Shown here: positions 61,282 through 64,000 of the stretch, one piece after another
Layout: every line of letters starts with the position of its first letter
How positions within the stretch are numbered: position 1 is the stretch's first letter
Assembly (NCBI GenBank): GCA_050248495.1
Contig: JBFWSG010000022.1
Location: 1-64,000 of the forward strand
DNA length: 64,000 nucleotides
Reading direction: 5' to 3'
DNA from: DASYDU01 sp050248495
GTDB taxonomy: Bacteria; Planctomycetota; Planctomycetia; Pirellulales; Lacipirellulaceae
Program-made: the position numbers and the translations under genes
Notes under the pieces: generated by a model
Told to the model about the DNA's origin: nothing
Database searches by the model: none
What the model saw: only the letters and a program-made list of their open reading frames with translations

Positions 61282-61324
61282 ATCTTGTAAAGGGCCGATC
61301 GCCTTGCCGTACGCCATACCTGCC

Positions 61325-61768
61325 ATGTCGAACGCGACCAACGCCGAATCGATCGCCGCTCTGAATCGCGTGCTCGCCACGGCGCTGCGGTCGTTCCCGC
61401 AATACCTGCGCTGGTCGCGGCCCTGGGTGCCGCCGGGCCATGAACGCGTGCTCGAAGCGCTGGAGCGAATCGTCACCGAGCAAGACGCCATGGCGGAAAA
61501 GGTTTACGATGCGATCGACGAGCTGGGCGGCCTCCCCGACACGGGCGAGTTCCCCATGGAGTTCACCGACACGCACGACCTGTCGATCGACTACATGCTG
61601 CGTGAGGCGGTCGGTTACGGCCAGCAGGACGTCGAGAGCCTGGAGCCGGTCGCCAAACTCACGAATCTCGCCCCGCAGGCCGAGCCGCTTGTGGCCGAGG
61701 CCTTCAACATGGCGAAGCGGCATCTGGCCACGCTCGAAGGCCTGACTCCTGCCAAGCCGGCCGTGTAG
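61325..61768 (+). CDS. Hypothetical helical protein, possibly ferritin-like
   Basis: A 147-aa all-helical protein with no signal peptide. Segments such as IAALNRVLATALRSFPQYLR, HERVLEALERIVTEQDAMAE, LSIDYMLREAVGYGQQDVES and AEAFNMAKRHLATLEGL look like a four-helix bundle with Glu and His at possible metal positions. That would suit a ferritin-like fold, but no family is recognised. The start is ATG 61325, 44 nt after nuoN; the frame opens earlier inside nuoN. It may be co-transcribed with the complex I genes and with tatD downstream. Confidence 0.75.
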   Translation: MSNATNAESIAALNRVLATALRSFPQYLRWSRPWVPPGHERVLEALERIVTEQDAMAEKVYDAIDELGGLPDTGEFPMEFTDTHDLSIDYMLREAVGYGQQDVESLEPVAKLTNLAPQAEPLVAEAFNMAKRHLATLEGLTPAKPAV

Positions 61769-61793
61769 CCGCCCCGTTGCTCGGTGACGCGCC

Positions 61794-62576
61794 ATGCAAC
61801 TCTTCGACACGCATGCGCACCTGGATCAGGCGGATTTCGACGCCGACCGAGCGGAAGTCGTTGCCCGGGCAAAATCAGCGGGCGTCGGGAACATCATCTC
61901 CATCGGCACCACCGCGCCGACGAGCGAGATCTGCGTGCGGTTGGCGGCAGAGTTCAATGGCGTTTACGCGGCGGTCGGCATGCAACCGAACTACATTGCC
62001 GAGGCTCAGGAGGGCGATTGGGATCGCGTCGTCGCGTTGGCGGAGGAACCTGGCGTCGTGGCGATCGGCGAAACGGGGCTCGACCGGCATTGGGACTTCA
62101 CGCCCTTCGACGTCCAGCAGGACTACTTCGATCGCCACATGCGGCTTGCCGAGAAATGCGGCTTGCCATTTATCGTCCACATGCGCGATTGCGACGAAGA
62201 TATTCTCATCGCGCTGCGGGATGCATATCGGCGCGGACCGCTCGTCGGCGTGATGCATTCCTTCACCGGCGGCCAGGCAATGGCCGAAGAGTGTCTGGCG
62301 ATGGGCCTCTACATCAGCTTCGCCGGCATGGTCACGTACAAGAAATCGGACGAGCTGCGGGCCGTTGCGGCTGAAATTCCCGCCGACCGCATTCTTATCG
62401 AGACAGACTCGCCCTACCTGTCGCCCGAGCCCGTCCGCAAGATCAAGCGGAATGAACCGGCCCAAGTGAAACACACCGCGGAGTGCCTGGCAGCGGCCCG
62501 CGGTGTGTCGATGGAATCGTTCGCCGAATTGACAACGGCCAACGCGCGGCGACTATTCTCGCGCGTCAGGCCGTAG
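61794..62576 (+). CDS. tatD: TatD-family metal-dependent hydrolase
   Basis: A 260-aa TIM-barrel deoxyribonuclease-type hydrolase. Metal-binding motifs are DTHAHLD at the N-terminus (first His pair), VAIGETGLD (Glu), PFIVHMRDCDEDI (His), GVMHSFTGG (His) and LIETDSPYLSP (Asp). All family metal ligands are present. Members remove damaged 3' ends or degrade DNA; the precise role is uncertain. The start is ATG 61794, 25 nt after the preceding gene. It converges on the Cys-rich gene, with a large inverted repeat between. Confidence 0.93.
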   Translation: MQLFDTHAHLDQADFDADRAEVVARAKSAGVGNIISIGTTAPTSEICVRLAAEFNGVYAAVGMQPNYIAEAQEGDWDRVVALAEEPGVVAIGETGLDRHWDFTPFDVQQDYFDRHMRLAEKCGLPFIVHMRDCDEDILIALRDAYRRGPLVGVMHSFTGGQAMAEECLAMGLYISFAGMVTYKKSDELRAVAAEIPADRILIETDSPYLSPEPVRKIKRNEPAQVKHTAECLAAARGVSMESFAELTTANARRLFSRVRP

Positions 62577-62577
62577 A

Positions 62578-62670
62578 GGGTGGCTGGCGGTCGAGCGACA
62601 GCGAGCCCCCAGCCGTTTGCTCGTTGGATAAATGCCTGGGGGCTCGGCTCCGCCTCGACCCCAGCCACCC
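62578..62670. repeat. Nested inverted repeat between convergent tatD and Cys-rich gene 2
   Basis: The outer arms are GGGTGGCTGG (62578-62587) and CCAGCCACCC (62661-62670). The middle arms are TCGAG (62591-62595) and CTCGA (62654-62658); the inner arms are CGAGCCCCCAG (62602-62612) and CTGGGGGCTCG (62636-62646). It is a long hairpin with internal bulges at a convergent gene junction, so it may serve as a bidirectional terminator. There is no T-run. Confidence 0.8.
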
Positions 62671-62687
62671 GACGCGTCGAGCTCAAA

Positions 62688-63704
62688 TCAGCGCTGAACT
62701 TGTTGCTTCGCGCCCTGCTGCGGCCTGCGAGCCGATTGCGTAGTACGGGGTGGGCTTGGCGCCTTGCGGGCAATGGCGGAGCTGCTGTTGGCCGCGGTGG
62801 AACGAGCCGGCCGTTGCTTCGCGGCGAACGTCGTGCCGCCGTGGGCAGTGCCTGTCGGCCGGTTCGCGGCATACGAGCTGCCGTAACCGCCATCGTAAGT
62901 GCTGCCGTAGCCGCCGTTGCAGCCACAGCCGCCCCCGCCGCCACAACCGCAGCCGCTCGGGCCGCAGCCGCCGTCACCACAGCCACCACAACCGCAACCG
63001 CCGCAGCCACAACCGCCGCCCGAAGGTGGTCCGACCCATTGTCCACAGCGATTGCAGGGGTCACAGCAGCGCGGTGGATCGTTGTGCCATTCGCTCCAGT
63101 AGATTTCACCGCTGCAGCCGCAGGATCCGCCGCCGCAAAGCGCCGAGCACATCCGGCCACAGGCGCCGACGATTCCGGTAAAGCAGCCGGTCTTCTTGCA
63201 TCCGCAGCTGCCGCAGCCGCAAGAAGCCTCGCAGCAATCGCCGCAACCGCAGCTGGATTCGCAACCACAGCCCGCTTCGCAGCCGCAACCAGCTTCACAG
63301 CAATCGCCGCAGCCGCACCCACCGCCACACGAGGAACCGCAGCACGACGGGCCGGTGCAGCCACGCATCGGCATGTAGCTTTCGCAGCCGCAGTTGTAGG
63401 TGCGCCCGGCAAACTTGCGTCCGTCGACGCAATAGCTCCCACAGCCGCACGAATCGCAGCACCCGCCGCAACCGCAGCTGGCTTCGCAGCCGCAGCCGGC
63501 CTCACAACAGTCGCCGCATCCGCCACCGCAGCCACAACCGCCGTCGATCCAGCGATTCGGCTCGCAGCCGTCGCAGCAATTCGGGTTGCCGCAGCCGCAC
63601 GCACTCTGGCCAATTCCCAGGTATTCACAGAGACCGACGCCGTACGTCGTCGACGCGGCGACCAGCGCGCACGCCACCAGAAAAGCCCTCAGGCTCGCTT
63701 GCAT
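62688..63704 (-). CDS. Cysteine-rich secreted repeat protein 2
   Basis: A 338-aa protein with a signal peptide (residues 1-22, RAFLVACALVAASTTYG) and 63 cysteines. The mature part has repeated GDCCEAGCGCEA(S/G)CGC units (three near-copies about residues 64-80, 133-149 and 155-167), a SYMPMRGCTGPSCC segment, a less repetitive middle (CFTGIVGACGRMCSALC, IYWSEWHNDPPRCCDPCNRC), a GCGCGGCGCGGCG run and a Cys-free Ser/Thr/Ala/Arg/Gln tail. The CGCEASCGC unit is shared with the protein at 23769. The start is ATG 63704 with AAGGGGGG upstream. The function is unknown; a cross-linked envelope component is an inference. Confidence 0.85.
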   Translation of the reverse strand: MQASLRAFLVACALVAASTTYGVGLCEYLGIGQSACGCGNPNCCDGCEPNRWIDGGCGCGGGCGDCCEAGCGCEASCGCGGCCDSCGCGSYCVDGRKFAGRTYNCGCESYMPMRGCTGPSCCGSSCGGGCGCGDCCEAGCGCEAGCGCESSCGCGDCCEASCGCGSCGCKKTGCFTGIVGACGRMCSALCGGGSCGCSGEIYWSEWHNDPPRCCDPCNRCGQWVGPPSGGGCGCGGCGCGGCGDGGCGPSGCGCGGGGGCGCNGGYGSTYDGGYGSSYAANRPTGTAHGGTTFAAKQRPARSTAANSSSAIARKAPSPPRTTQSARRPQQGAKQQVQR

Positions 63705-63940
63705 GATTCCCCCCTTAGGCGACGGCTCGCGGACGATCGTTCGCGGCAATGAGCGTCGCAATACATCCACCTCGCGGCAAAATCTCGCGGAATCGCACTT
63801 CCTGCGCGACGCAAGTTTGCCCACGGCCTCGATTACATCGACGCTCGATCTTGCGCGCGCTTAGAAAAATCACTACAATCGGCAGGGCTTGCCTGGTCGA
63901 CGAGCGCGCGAATGGAGCTGCTGCAACTGCTTGCAGCGCG

Positions 63941-64000
63941 CTAGCGACAGTTGCCGTTCGAGCAGCGCGGGCTGCCGTCCGGACAATAGCAGCCGGTCGG
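63941..64000 (-). CDS. C-terminal end of a probable third Cys-rich protein
   Basis: Reading leftward from the window edge, the 19 residues PTGCYCPDGSPRCSNGNCR precede a TAG stop (63943-63941). Four cysteines in 19 residues, on the same strand and just upstream of Cys-rich gene 2, suggest the tail of a related secreted protein. The start lies outside the window. Confidence 0.4.
   Translation of the reverse strand, partial: PTGCYCPDGSPRCSNGNCR

Noticed and set aside
62917..63580. Possible CRISPR-like or satellite DNA array
   Set aside because: The periodicity comes from codons of the CGC/CCEAGCGCEA protein repeats; there are no fixed-length repeats with unique spacers.

Overview
The window is a high-GC chromosomal segment of a planctomycete, most likely from the Pirellulales or a close relative. 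The evidence is a combination of gene types: two DUF1559 pseudopilin-like proteins with an H-X9-DG tail motif, giant surface proteins that start with an LEPR-XLL-type box, secreted proteins ending in dockerin-like calcium loops plus PEP-CTERM anchors, an ECF sigma factor overlapping a membrane Ser/Thr kinase, a DUF1598-like protein, and extremely cysteine-rich secreted repeat proteins. There is one 100-N gap (10184-10283). It is flanked by an identical 127-bp sequence on both sides, so it is a spurious scaffold gap inside one permease gene.

Layout. 1-6.8 kb (minus): partial GH13 alpha-amylase, a 1609-aa SdrD/Cna-B-type adhesin-like protein and a secreted WD40 protein. 7.0-11.9 kb (minus): a three-gene ABC exporter-type operon. 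12.1-14.2 kb (minus): tyrS and ispD. 14.4-16.3 kb (minus): a PEP-CTERM protein. 16.5-21.7 kb (plus): ECF sigma factor, membrane Ser/Thr kinase, ABC ATPase and ABC membrane protein. 21.7-27.0 kb: DUF1598-like protein, first Cys-rich protein, serS and an M20 peptidase. 27.2-34.4 kb (plus): ClpS-like adaptor, frameshifted four-helix-bundle (IVP) gene, mtaB, two DUF1559 genes, a HAD phosphatase, an RRM protein, DUF4404, a VOC protein and a small membrane protein. 34.5-48.2 kb (minus): a 2033-aa beta-helix protein, aldo/keto reductase, an 1157-aa PEP-CTERM protein, ferrochelatase, a PEP-CTERM M64 peptidase and tRNA-Glu. 48.4-48.7 kb: csrA. 49.4-61.3 kb (plus): complex I genes in the order nuoI-A-C-D-H-J-K-L-M-N. 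nuoB, E, F and G are absent. The window ends with a ferritin-like hypothetical, tatD, a second Cys-rich protein and the tail of a probable third.

The most interesting structure lies between genes. At least seven short gaps hold imperfect hairpins or runs made of iterated 6-9-nt words (GATTGCG, TTAGCTC, TGACGAA, AGTACTG, AGAGGTC, GGGGGAA). They fit tightly between neighbouring stop and start codons. One of them encloses the IVP-type four-helix-bundle gene between 33-bp inverted arms, which suggests the hairpins may be a family of IVS-like elements. Separately, the Cys-rich secreted proteins (37 Cys in 151 aa; 63 in 338 aa) share a C-G-C-E-A-S/G-C-G-C unit and are candidates for a disulfide-rich envelope material.
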